Assembly: GCF_000429985.1 (NCBI RefSeq)
Contig: NZ_AUCX01000006.1
Span: 124,001 to 188,000 of the forward strand
Length of the DNA: 64,000 nt
Direction: 5' to 3'
Origin: Maridesulfovibrio bastinii DSM 16055
GTDB lineage: Bacteria; Desulfobacterota; Desulfovibrionia; Desulfovibrionales; Desulfovibrionaceae
The position numbers and the translations under genes are program-made. This document shows positions 28,936 through 37,049 of this stretch, piece by piece. Within the stretch, counting starts at the first letter, position 1; every line of letters starts with the position of its first letter. Below the pieces are notes generated by a model, which saw only the letters and a list, made by a program, of their open reading frames with translations, was not told the DNA's origin and ran no database searches.

Positions 28936-29061
28936 ATACCGGTATCTGTTGTTGGAGTTTGAATAATTCAACTAAAACTTCTGCAATCAGCGCAGACAGT
29001 AAATCAGGCCGGGCGTGGTTGCAAGACCGGTTGAAATATTCAAAAAAGATACCGGATATTT

Positions 29062-29199
29062 TTATAAGATTACATTTCCGGCTATTTCAACAATGCCGTA
29101 GGCAGCAACGGCTGCAAAAATTATCAGGAGCTGCTCCACTATGGCTTTTTCATTTCCGGCAACAACATTCAACAGCTGGGCAAAATATCTATTAAACAT
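29062..29199 (-). CDS. Small hydrophobic protein, 45 aa
   Basis: A short gene with a GGAGG ribosome-binding site 7 bases before the ATG at 29199. The product starts MFNRYFAQLLNVVAGNEKA, then a hydrophobic helix LLIIFAAVAAYGIVEIAG long enough to cross or lie in the membrane, ending GNVIL. I do not recognise a family. It is divergent from the sigma54 activator at 29348, and the region between contains TGTTTC/GAAACA half-sites. Confidence 0.55.
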   Translation of the reverse strand: MFNRYFAQLLNVVAGNEKAIVEQLLIIFAAVAAYGIVEIAGNVIL

Positions 29200-29210
29200 T
29201 TCAGGCCTCC

Positions 29211-29271
29211 GTTTTGTTTCAAAACCCGGTTTATTAGATTATTGTTGAAGCCCGGAGTCAGCTTTGAAACA
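29211..29271. promoter_or_regulatory. TGTTTC/GAAACA half-sites in the divergent region
   Basis: GTTTTG-TTT-CAAAAC at 29211-29225 contains TGTTTC, and TTTGAAACA lies at 29263-29271. These are the half-sites of the element found upstream of the two transport modules, so the activator at 29348 may control its own region. They are not spaced as a full site. Confidence 0.35.
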
Positions 29272-29302
29272 GGACCGTTAAAACCTTTTAGGCTTAGGTC
29301 CC

Positions 29303-29322
29303 CAGCACCTCATTGAGTGCTG
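29303..29322. other. Hairpin before the sigma54 activator start
   Basis: CAGCAC-N8-GTGCTG lies 26 bases before the GTG start at 29348, so it would be in the 5' leader. It has no T-run directly after it. Confidence 0.4.
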
Positions 29323-29347
29323 TTAAAACCCGTGTTATCAGTCAGCT

Positions 29348-30745
29348 GTGAAAGATAAAAGAATAACTAAAATCTCCGACCTGCTGGAAAGACAGGTCAA
29401 TCTGCCGAGCCTGCTGGATGAAATTCCGGTCGGGATAGCGGTAATTGATGCGGACGGTATGCTGAAAACCGTAAACAGGGCGTGGCAGACCCTCACCGGG
29501 GCGGATATGCACTCCATGCTTGGAGTCAAATGTATTCACGGGCTGCGCTCTGATTTCTGTCTTAAAGATTGCCCGGTCATGAACAGGGAAAAATCTTTCA
29601 CTCCCATTTCCCGTGAAGCGGATATTATTGACCGCTCCAGAGCTAAAATACCCATCCGGTTGACCCTTGCCCCTATTTTTACAAAAGATGATGAATTTGC
29701 AGGATATATTGAAACAATTCAGGACATGCGTCAGGTCTCCGAGCTTACCGGAATAGCCAGCAAGGCCTACTCTTTCAGCGGGCTGGTAGGCGCAAGTACC
29801 AGCATGGACAAAGTTTTCAATATGATTCCCAGCATTGCCAGAACCGACTCTTCCGTACTCATCACCGGCGAGACTGGAACCGGTAAAGATATGCTGGCCG
29901 AGGCAATACATAATGCATCGGAGCGCGCAGGATCGCCATTTATCAAGATAAACAGTGGAGCGCTTCCTGAGACTCTGCTGGAATCTGAACTGTTCGGTCA
30001 TGTTAAAGGAGCTTTCACCGGGGCAGACGAAAACCGTCCCGGAAGGATCAGGCTGGCTAATAACGGAACCCTGTTCCTGACCGAAATCGGCGATCTTCCG
30101 CTTTCACTTCAGGTAAAACTGCTTTCATTTCTTGATGACCGGGTCATCTATCCTGTTGGTGGTTCCAAGGGATTCAACGCTGACGTGCGTATTATCGTTG
30201 CCACGCATCGAGACCTCAGAGCCATGGTTAAAAACGGTACTTTCCGTTCCGATCTGCTCTTCCGCCTCAATGTGGTCAGAATGCACCTGCCGCCGCTTAG
30301 AGAACGCGGCGAAGACCGAATTCTGTTAAAGGAACATTTCCTTAAAGAATATTGTTCCCGATTCAATAAAAAAATTACTAAATTTTCAAAACAGGCCAGT
30401 AGAATACTGGCTGAATATCCTTACCCCGGCAATGTCCGGGAGCTCAGGAACATTGTAGAATATGCCGTTAATTTCTGTGACGGTGATACTATCAATCCTG
30501 AACATCTGCCCCCATATCTTGTTGAACCTGCAATAATGTCATCAGCAGGTGAGCACGTTGACTTTTCTCCTGAAACACCTCCTGCCGGAAAACATTATTC
30601 CGGGACATGGAACGACACTGAACGCAATATGATAATGGAAGCACTGATAAAATGCGGTGGACACAAGGGCGATGCCGCAGAAATGCTCGGCTGGAGCAGA
30701 AGCACCCTCTGGCGCAAGATTAAAAAGCATCTTATTGAGGATTAG
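29348..30745 (+). CDS. PAS-sigma54 activator (enhancer-binding protein) with altered Walker B
   Basis: A 465-residue NtrC-family activator starting at GTG. An N-terminal PAS domain (about 15-135, with CLKDCPVM cysteines) senses a cytoplasmic signal. The AAA+ domain (about 145-375) has Walker A GETGTGKD and an intact GAFTGA loop, but Walker B reads NGTLFLTEIGDLP, with T245 where Asp is nearly invariant. The C-terminal Fis-type helix-turn-helix is GDAAEMLGWSRSTLWRKIKK. A NifX-like gene follows after one base. Two sigma54 promoters with matching palindromes nearby (31.2 and 49.1 kb) are its likely targets. Confidence 0.9.
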   Translation: MKDKRITKISDLLERQVNLPSLLDEIPVGIAVIDADGMLKTVNRAWQTLTGADMHSMLGVKCIHGLRSDFCLKDCPVMNREKSFTPISREADIIDRSRAKIPIRLTLAPIFTKDDEFAGYIETIQDMRQVSELTGIASKAYSFSGLVGASTSMDKVFNMIPSIARTDSSVLITGETGTGKDMLAEAIHNASERAGSPFIKINSGALPETLLESELFGHVKGAFTGADENRPGRIRLANNGTLFLTEIGDLPLSLQVKLLSFLDDRVIYPVGGSKGFNADVRIIVATHRDLRAMVKNGTFRSDLLFRLNVVRMHLPPLRERGEDRILLKEHFLKEYCSRFNKKITKFSKQASRILAEYPYPGNVRELRNIVEYAVNFCDGDTINPEHLPPYLVEPAIMSSAGEHVDFSPETPPAGKHYSGTWNDTERNMIMEALIKCGGHKGDAAEMLGWSRSTLWRKIKKHLIED

Positions 30746-30746
30746 A

Positions 30747-31094
30747 ATGTCCAGAAAAGTACTCATACCGCTATATAACAATGAAGTCGCCCCAAGATTC
30801 GATCTGGCTACGGACGTAATGACCGTGGAATATGACAAAACAGGTAAAGTTTCAGAAAGTGTTATCGTGCTCCCGCAGGCTTCATCCGAGGACCTCTGCG
30901 CGCTGGCAACATCAGGAAACGCGGATGTTGTAATCTGCGGAGGCATAGGTGAAGAATATTATCAGTATCTGGTCTGGAAAGGTATAACCGTATATGATGA
31001 TGTGACCGGGCCAGTGGATAGAATTGTTCACGAGCTTCGCCGGGGCAGACTTTCTTCAGGGACCAATCTTTACCACCATCCTTTCTCAGCTTAA
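30747..31094 (+). CDS. NifX/dinitrogenase iron-molybdenum cofactor-like protein
   Basis: A 115-residue protein starting MSRKVLIPLYNNEVAPRFD at 30747, with GAGG just upstream. It has the RNase H-like NifX/NafY/NifB-C fold signature: IPLYNNEVAPRFDLATD, ADVVICGGIGEEYYQYL and GITVYDDVTGPVDRIVHEL. Relatives carry FeMo-cofactor precursors or, as in Desulfovibrio orange protein, a Mo-Cu-S cluster. It is translationally linked to the sigma54 activator (one base apart), not to the nif genes at 60-64 kb. A role as a cofactor or metal-sensing partner of that activator is my inference. Confidence 0.82.
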   Translation: MSRKVLIPLYNNEVAPRFDLATDVMTVEYDKTGKVSESVIVLPQASSEDLCALATSGNADVVICGGIGEEYYQYLVWKGITVYDDVTGPVDRIVHELRRGRLSSGTNLYHHPFSA

Positions 31095-31130
31095 GGCATT
31101 AATATCATTCCCTTCATAAGCCCTACGTTT

Positions 31131-31200
31131 CATATTGTTTCATATTGTTTTAAAAGTTATTTTTTTCACTATTTCATTTTGTTTCATTAAGAAACAAAAT
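31131..31200 (+). promoter_or_regulatory. Upstream activator site of transport module A
   Basis: A perfect inverted repeat ATTTTGTTTC-N5-GAAACAAAAT lies at 31176-31200. About 40 bp further upstream, catattgttt is repeated in tandem at 31131-31150 (10-bp period), giving additional TGTTTC half-sites. The centre is 75 bp from the -24 element below, a normal position for a sigma54 enhancer. Confidence 0.75.
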
Positions 31201-31261
31201 CGACACTATTTTTTTTGAATTCCCCCTTCAACAAACTGAAATATTATACTATCAATTTAAA

Positions 31262-31277
31262 TGGCATATAGAATGCT
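31262..31277 (+). promoter_or_regulatory. Sigma54 promoter of transport module A
   Basis: TGGCATATAGAATGCT has GG at 31263-31264 and GC at 31275-31276, exactly the GG-N10-GC spacing of -24/-12 promoters. Start of transcription is expected near 31288. The leader then holds a CTCCG-N6-CGGAG hairpin (31296-31311) and a 5-codon open frame. Confidence 0.75.
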
Positions 31278-31339
31278 CTTACAGATTATAACAGTCTCCG
31301 AATTAACGGAGCAGCTGAAGACAACATGATATCTGCCAC

Positions 31340-31720
31340 ATGAAGGTACTGATCGCTGAAAAAAATAATAAGTTCCGGGAACTTCTGGTACAAAGACTCA
31401 ATGAATCCGGTCTGGAGGTTTACGGGTCCGGAGATCTCATTGAGTCAGAGGAAATAATCACACAACTCGGTCTTAAATATGTTGTGCTCGATATTTCAGG
31501 GTTTGGGAGGCAATCTCTTGAATTCATGCAGAATGTTCTGAGAAGGGACTCGGGAATCAAGTTCATTCTGATAACAAGAAAGGACAATGTTCCACTTTCG
31601 ATAGAAGCCATGAAGCTCGGCGCATATGATGAAATCGCCGTGCCGGTGGATATAGCGATCTTGAACAAAAAACTTCTCGCCGCGGCTGCAAAGCCCGGAC
31701 GGTCACGGGAAGTAAGCTAG
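31340..31720 (+). CDS. Degenerate single-domain receiver protein
   Basis: A 126-residue CheY-like protein. The phosphoacceptor position is kept (D51 in YVVLDISGFG), but the acidic pair near the N-terminus is AE instead of DD and the conserved lysine of the beta5 loop is replaced (EIAVPVDI). Phosphorylation may thus be altered or lost. A 5-codon open frame (ATG at 31326) ends in a TGA overlapping this ATG. It is the first gene of a run that continues with CBS, transporter, beta-helix and NhaB genes. Confidence 0.8.
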   Translation: MKVLIAEKNNKFRELLVQRLNESGLEVYGSGDLIESEEIITQLGLKYVVLDISGFGRQSLEFMQNVLRRDSGIKFILITRKDNVPLSIEAMKLGAYDEIAVPVDIAILNKKLLAAAAKPGRSREVS

Positions 31721-31767
31721 AATCGTGGAGAGATGTATGCTGTCATAACAATTTCAGGGGGAAAAGC

Positions 31768-32319
31768 GTGAACAATATCACTGTGAAAGATGTTATGATC
31801 CCTGTTTCCGAGTACATACGGATCAGGGAAAATGAAACTCTGTATGAAGCAATGCAATTGCTGCAGAAAAAACTGGAGCAAAACGGAGGAAGCCGAACCC
31901 ACCATGATCTTCTTGTTGAAGAGAATACCGGGAAAATCATCGGCAAGGTTACCATGATCGATATTATCAATTTCATGGAACCGCAGTACAAAAAAATAAT
32001 TACACCTGTTGCCAGCCATGTCCTTGAATCATCTTTTGTTCAGAAGGTTTTCAAGGACTTCAACCTGTGGTCGGAATCACTTGGCAATCTCTGCCATAAA
32101 GCGGCTTCGGCTCAAATTTCAAAGATAATGCACAGACTGAATGAAGCAGACCTCGTAAATGATGAAGCTACGCTTGATTCAGCCCTGCACCGCTACATTA
32201 TGGGTGTCCATCAGCCCATACTGGTTACAAACCGGGAAAAAACTGTAGTCGGGGTGCTTCGTCTGGGGGACGTATACGAAAAAGTCAGGCAGGGTATTCT
32301 ATCCTGCGAAATTAAATAA
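31768..32319 (+). CDS. CBS-domain protein
   Basis: A 183-residue soluble protein starting at GTG after an AGGGGG ribosome-binding site. Two CBS motifs are visible: VKDVMIPVSEYIRIRENETL..GKVTMIDIINF at the N-terminus and ..ILVTNREKTVVGVLRLGDVYEKV at the C-terminus. CBS pairs bind adenine nucleotides or sense ionic strength and often gate transporters. The next gene, an anion symporter, starts 20 bases later, so a regulatory link to transport is likely. Confidence 0.85.
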   Translation: MNNITVKDVMIPVSEYIRIRENETLYEAMQLLQKKLEQNGGSRTHHDLLVEENTGKIIGKVTMIDIINFMEPQYKKIITPVASHVLESSFVQKVFKDFNLWSESLGNLCHKAASAQISKIMHRLNEADLVNDEATLDSALHRYIMGVHQPILVTNREKTVVGVLRLGDVYEKVRQGILSCEIK

Positions 32320-32339
32320 TATTCCAAGGAGTAGCTCAC

Positions 32340-33806
32340 ATGAACGCCGCAACTGTTATCCGTCCCGGATTTGACATGAAGCGACTTTTCTTCATGCTTC
32401 TGGGGGTGTTGTTTTTTGCTGTACTTTATTTTTGTCCGCCTCTGCCTGACGCGGTTGATCCTCTCGGAAAGCATTTTGTTCTCACCAAGGAAGCAAAAGG
32501 CGCGCTGGCTGTTTTTCTGCTGGCCGGAACATGGTGGGTTTTTGAGGTCGTACCGATCGGAATAACTTCGCTCGCCATCGGAGTTCTTCAGGTCCTGTTT
32601 TTTATTCGCCCGGCAAAGGTTGCCTTTAAAGACTTCATGGACCCATCGGTACTTTTTATCTTCGCTTCAATTATGATCGGACTTGTTTTTACCAAGACAG
32701 GACTGACGAAACGACTTGCATACAAAATGCTCATAATCGTGGGCGAAAAGACAAGCCGTATTTATCTCGGCGTATTTGTTGTAACAGCCCTGCTTACCCA
32801 TATCATGGCTCACACTGCTGTTGCAGCAACTGTATACCCGCTGCTTTTAGCTATTTATTCACTTTATGGAGAGGGAGATAAGCCGACCAAGTTCGGAAAG
32901 GGTCTTTTTATGGGCATGGCTTTTGTTGCCGGAGCAGGATCAATCATAACCCTGCTTGGAGCTGCAAGAGGTGCTGTAGCTCTTGGATTCTTTAAGGAAA
33001 TTGTCCACAAGGACATAACCTTTTTCGAGCTGACATGGTACATGGCACCGGTTGGCTGGCTGATCGTATTCCTGCTCTGGGGATTCTTCATGATCTTTAT
33101 GAAGCCTGAAAAGGATACCATCCCCGGACTCCGTGAAAAAGCCCGTGAACTGAACGACCAGATGGGACCTCTGACAAGAAATGAGATTCTCGCTGCGGTT
33201 CTCGTGGGCGGAGTCATTCTTATTATGAGCCTGAGATCATTTGTTCCGGCACTTCAGGCTTTGGATAAGACAGCCATTATCCTTTTATCATCAATTTCAT
33301 TTTTTATTTTCAAAATACTGGATATAAATGATCTGGAAGATATTCCGTGGAACATCATCCTGCTCTTTGCAGGTGCAATGTCCATCGGCTTCTGCCTTTG
33401 GGAAACAGGTGCAGCCAAGTGGCTGGCTGTAAACTGGCTGGCCATGTTCAAGGACGCGCACTGGTTTATATTTGTTATGTCCATAGCCTTTTTCGTGATG
33501 ATAATGACAAACTTCATCATGAACGTTGCGGCAATTGCAATATCACTCCCGGTAGCGCTGGTAATTGCGCCTTATCTCGGCGTTGCCCCGGAAGTAATTC
33601 TATTTGCAGCACTTGTTGTAGCCGGTATGCCTTTCCTCCTGCTGGTTGGAGCCGCACCGAATGCAATAGCCTATGATTCAGGGCAGTTCACTACCGGAGA
33701 ATTTTTCTTGTACGGTATTCCTGCCAGTATAATGCTGATGTTGGTAGTAGGACTAGCCATTCTGGTTATTTGGCCAGTAATGGGAATGCCCATTACCTTG
33801 CAATAA
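32340..33806 (+). CDS. DASS/SLC13-family sodium:anion symporter
   Basis: A 488-residue polytopic membrane protein with about 11-12 hydrophobic segments. It has the DASS features WWVFEVVPIGITSLAIGVLQ near the N-terminus and the C-terminal hairpin region VVAGMPFLLLVGAAPNAIAY. Family members import di/tricarboxylates or sulfate with Na+. The substrate is not fixed by sequence; sulfate, malate, succinate or fumarate are all reasonable for a sulfate reducer. Cotranscription with NhaB suggests Na+ brought in is pumped out again. Confidence 0.88.
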   Translation: MNAATVIRPGFDMKRLFFMLLGVLFFAVLYFCPPLPDAVDPLGKHFVLTKEAKGALAVFLLAGTWWVFEVVPIGITSLAIGVLQVLFFIRPAKVAFKDFMDPSVLFIFASIMIGLVFTKTGLTKRLAYKMLIIVGEKTSRIYLGVFVVTALLTHIMAHTAVAATVYPLLLAIYSLYGEGDKPTKFGKGLFMGMAFVAGAGSIITLLGAARGAVALGFFKEIVHKDITFFELTWYMAPVGWLIVFLLWGFFMIFMKPEKDTIPGLREKARELNDQMGPLTRNEILAAVLVGGVILIMSLRSFVPALQALDKTAIILLSSISFFIFKILDINDLEDIPWNIILLFAGAMSIGFCLWETGAAKWLAVNWLAMFKDAHWFIFVMSIAFFVMIMTNFIMNVAAIAISLPVALVIAPYLGVAPEVILFAALVVAGMPFLLLVGAAPNAIAYDSGQFTTGEFFLYGIPASIMLMLVVGLAILVIWPVMGMPITLQ

Positions 33807-33937
33807 TTACGATAACAGTATATGAAATATTTAATAGAATGGGAGACCGCAACCATAAAACACGGGCTCTATATATTTTATTTTAACCATCCGCGTAACG
33901 TTGATTACTTATCGGATAACCAATGTAAGAGACTATC

Positions 33938-35374
33938 ATGGAACAGCTGAATAAACTTATCGAACATATTGTTAACAGAGTTAATATAAATCTTCGTGAA
34001 CCGCTTGTTGATGTCGGACCTTTTGTTAGAGGTTTGATACCCAGAGACAGTTTTTCACTTTATTATGCGTTCTATTCAATTACTACAACACACCCTTTAA
34101 AATTCCATTTCAGACATTCAAGTGTCGGAGGAACATACTTTTTAGGTAAATGTGAAGTTGATCACTCCATTTTATATAAAAGCGATATAAGAGGAGATGA
34201 ACTTAAAAGAAAAGGAAGCATCGTCAACTGCAATGGAAAGGATATCAAGTTGCGTGATGACGAAATTATCAGCATCAGAGACAGTTATCTGATGAAAACG
34301 CTTGTTCATAACAAGTCGCACGACCCGGAAAATCTGGAAACATTTAAAATAGCGAACACAGTATCCCTTAATTACGCAAATATTCACGGAACATCTCTTG
34401 AGGGATGTTTCCTCGAACCTTTTGCTTCGCTTGATCTGTCCGTATGCCATGACTGTGCTGTAGGAGCTTTTTCTTATGTTCAGGCCGGAGAGCTTTCACA
34501 TAAGAGGATAAAACCCGGTCGAGTCTGGGTTAAATCCCCCGGTCTCTTTGAATTCAAATATCACTTCCCTGAAGAGATTCTCCCCGATTATATCCGTATG
34601 GAAAATCATCGTCCGGTTGGTAAGCTGATAGACTTTTTTGAAGATAAAAAGGAAGACTTTGTTCCAATATACTCGGCGGTTCAGACTGAAAACACAATAG
34701 AAGCCGAAGGCGCTGCCGTAAGCCCCTATGCGGTCATAAAAGGTGTGTGCAGTGTTGATAAAAACGTGCTGGTGGCTCAAAGATCATACATAGACAATTC
34801 TAAACTCGGACCCGGATCAAATGCTCAGGAAAACTGCTATATAATAAACTCCACCTATGAAGGTTACGACGTAACAGCTCACGGCGGAAAAGTTATATAC
34901 AGCAACCTTGGCAAAAATATATTTGTAGGCTTCAACTCTTTCGTAAACGGTAAGGAAGATGCCCGCATAAAAATAGGGTCCAACTCAATAGTTATGCCGC
35001 ATACAATAATTGATGCTCAGGAGCCGTTGGATATTCCTGAAAACTGCATTGTATGGGGTTATATAACAAAGCAGGAGGATCTTGAGCTGCACTCGCTGTC
35101 ACTTGAAGAATTTTCTTCTATCAAAGGACAGTTCCAGCTCGGAGATATGAAGTTTGAAGGCTTAGGAGCCAAGTTCGTGGATGCATTCAGGCACCGCATA
35201 GCCCATATTCTTGAGGAGAACGGAGCTTTTTACAACGGCACCGAAGAAACAAAAGGCCATGCACAGAAGACTCAGGATATTTCTTTCAATATCCTCCAGC
35301 CCTATCCGGAAGGAATATTAAAGGGTCTTTATCCAGAACTTGCTATCAACCCGCTTGAACCAAGCGATCTTTAA
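33938..35374 (+). CDS. Left-handed beta-helix (hexapeptide-repeat) protein of unknown function
   Basis: A 478-residue protein. The middle and C-terminal parts show imperfect hexapeptide turns typical of a left-handed beta helix (AAVSPYAVIKGVCSVDKNV, then SKLGPGSNAQENCYIINS and IKIGSNSIVMPHTIID). The first 200 residues also contain turn-like repeats (VGGTYFLGKCEVDHSILY). No transferase catalytic histidine can be assigned with confidence. It sits between an anion symporter and NhaB, an unexpected position for a sugar acyltransferase. No terminator separates it from the symporter gene, which ends 131 bases earlier. Confidence 0.7.
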   Translation: MEQLNKLIEHIVNRVNINLREPLVDVGPFVRGLIPRDSFSLYYAFYSITTTHPLKFHFRHSSVGGTYFLGKCEVDHSILYKSDIRGDELKRKGSIVNCNGKDIKLRDDEIISIRDSYLMKTLVHNKSHDPENLETFKIANTVSLNYANIHGTSLEGCFLEPFASLDLSVCHDCAVGAFSYVQAGELSHKRIKPGRVWVKSPGLFEFKYHFPEEILPDYIRMENHRPVGKLIDFFEDKKEDFVPIYSAVQTENTIEAEGAAVSPYAVIKGVCSVDKNVLVAQRSYIDNSKLGPGSNAQENCYIINSTYEGYDVTAHGGKVIYSNLGKNIFVGFNSFVNGKEDARIKIGSNSIVMPHTIIDAQEPLDIPENCIVWGYITKQEDLELHSLSLEEFSSIKGQFQLGDMKFEGLGAKFVDAFRHRIAHILEENGAFYNGTEETKGHAQKTQDISFNILQPYPEGILKGLYPELAINPLEPSDL

Positions 35375-35425
35375 TGCGGGGTTCAGCAAAATGGACGAAA
35401 AACACACACCCAAAAGGAGTACCCA

Positions 35426-36916
35426 GTGCCTAGGACCGTAGCACAAGCCCTCCAGAAAAACCTGCTTGGCAACTCACCTGAATGGTATAAGTTGACCATA
35501 ATCGGGTTTCTCATCTTAAATCCCATCCTGATGGAACTGGCAGGACCATTCATCACCGGATGGGTTTTAATCGGTGAATTTATTTTCACTCTGGCCATGG
35601 CCCTTAAATGTTATCCGCTCCCTGCCGGTGGGCTGCTTGCTGTCGAAGCAGTAGCCCTCGGCATGACCAGCCCCGATACAGTTTACAATGAGACACTGCA
35701 CAATTTCCCGGTAATTCTGCTTCTGATGTTCATGGTGGCCGGAATTTACTTCATGAAAGACATGCTGCAGTACGCTTTCACCAAGCTTCTGATAAAAGTA
35801 AGGTCAAAAATTGCACTGTCTCTGATATTCTGCTTTGCTGGAGCATTTCTTTCCGCATTTCTGGATGCCCTTACCGTAACTGCGGTTATAATCGCTGTGG
35901 CCTACGGGTTTTATGGCATCTATCACCGTTTTGCGTCTTCCGGTTCATGCTCTGTCAACGATGACACCCAGCTCAAAATAGAATGTCACGATCATCTGAA
36001 TGAATTCAGAGGATTTTTGAGAAATCTACTGATGCACGGTGCGGTCGGAACAGCTCTCGGTGGAGTATGCACGCTGGTAGGTGAACCGCAGAATCTGCTG
36101 ATCGGGCACGTCATGCAATGGCACTTTGTGGAATTTTTCATAAAAGTTGCCCCGGTATCCATACCGGTTCTTTTTATAGGTCTGCTGACCTGTGTCCTTC
36201 TGGAAATAACAGGAATCTTCGGTTACGGATTCAAACTTCCCGAAGGAGTGCGCCTGATCCTTGAAAATGAGGACAAGAAAAATGATGAAGAGATGACCTA
36301 CAAGCACAAAGCGGCATTGCTGATTCAGGCACTGGCAGCAATCTTCCTTGTAATCGCTCTGGCCCTTCATCTTGCAGAAGTAGGACTCATCGGGCTGACC
36401 ATCATTGTAGTGCTTACCGCCCTTAACGGAGTTACGGAAGAACACCGCATCGGACATGCATTTGAGGAAGCCCTGCCTTTTACCGCACTGCTGGTGGTTT
36501 TCTTCTCAATTGTAGCAGTTATCCATGATCAGCACCTTTTCGCTCCGATCATTGACTACGTATTGCACCTTGAAGGAAAAATTCAGCTGGCCGCTTATTA
36601 CGCTGCCAACGGACTTCTTTCCATGATTTCAGACAACGTATTTGTTGCCACGGTTTACATTTCGGAAACACAGGCAGCCTTTACCCATGGCATCATCAGC
36701 AAGGAACAGTTCGACCTGCTCGCAGTTGCCATCAATACCGGAACCAATATTCCAAGTGTTGCGACTCCAAACGGACAGGCTGCATTTCTGTTCCTGTTAA
36801 CTTCAGCCATAGCTCCGCTTATCAGGCTTTCTTACGGAGAAATGGTCAAGATGGCTTTCCCTTATACAGTTACGATGAGTCTGACTGGACTTGCGGCTGT
36901 ATGGTGGATTCTGTAG
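35426..36916 (+). CDS. nhaB: Na+/H+ antiporter NhaB (copy 1)
   Basis: A 496-residue membrane protein, starting at GTG after AGGAG. Close family resemblance to enterobacterial NhaB is visible: [82 protein letters not shown] and [20 protein letters not shown]. NhaB exchanges cytoplasmic Na+ for protons. As last gene of module A it can remove Na+ that enters with the anion symporter. A second copy lies at 51.9 kb. Confidence 0.95.
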   Translation: MPRTVAQALQKNLLGNSPEWYKLTIIGFLILNPILMELAGPFITGWVLIGEFIFTLAMALKCYPLPAGGLLAVEAVALGMTSPDTVYNETLHNFPVILLLMFMVAGIYFMKDMLQYAFTKLLIKVRSKIALSLIFCFAGAFLSAFLDALTVTAVIIAVAYGFYGIYHRFASSGSCSVNDDTQLKIECHDHLNEFRGFLRNLLMHGAVGTALGGVCTLVGEPQNLLIGHVMQWHFVEFFIKVAPVSIPVLFIGLLTCVLLEITGIFGYGFKLPEGVRLILENEDKKNDEEMTYKHKAALLIQALAAIFLVIALALHLAEVGLIGLTIIVVLTALNGVTEEHRIGHAFEEALPFTALLVVFFSIVAVIHDQHLFAPIIDYVLHLEGKIQLAAYYAANGLLSMISDNVFVATVYISETQAAFTHGIISKEQFDLLAVAINTGTNIPSVATPNGQAAFLFLLTSAIAPLIRLSYGEMVKMAFPYTVTMSLTGLAAVWWIL

Positions 36917-36956
36917 CACTAAAAGATATAAAAGCTGCAATCAGCCTCTGAAAAGT

Positions 36957-36993
36957 AAAGGCAGGACCGTAAAAACGGTTCTGCCTTTCTTTA
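36957..36993 (+). terminator. Terminator of transport module A
   Basis: AAAGGCAGGACCGT and ACGGTTCTGCCTTT pair with one G-U, loop AAAA, then a T-rich tail, 41 bases after nhaB. Confidence 0.88.
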
Positions 36994-37049
36994 TAGCTGG
37001 TCTAGGGATGGCTGGTAGGTTTATCCCTGCTGTTAAATTCAATCAAAAA

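Noticed and set aside
28936-28971. TTG start for the GT-B glycosyltransferase
   Set aside because: The ATG at 28935 begins the first strand of the fold directly; the 12 extra residues are low-complexity Asn/Tyr/Arg.
29342-30001. 219-codon antisense open frame over the PAS-sigma54 activator
   Set aside because: The forward frame has clear PAS and AAA+ motifs; the antisense product resembles nothing.
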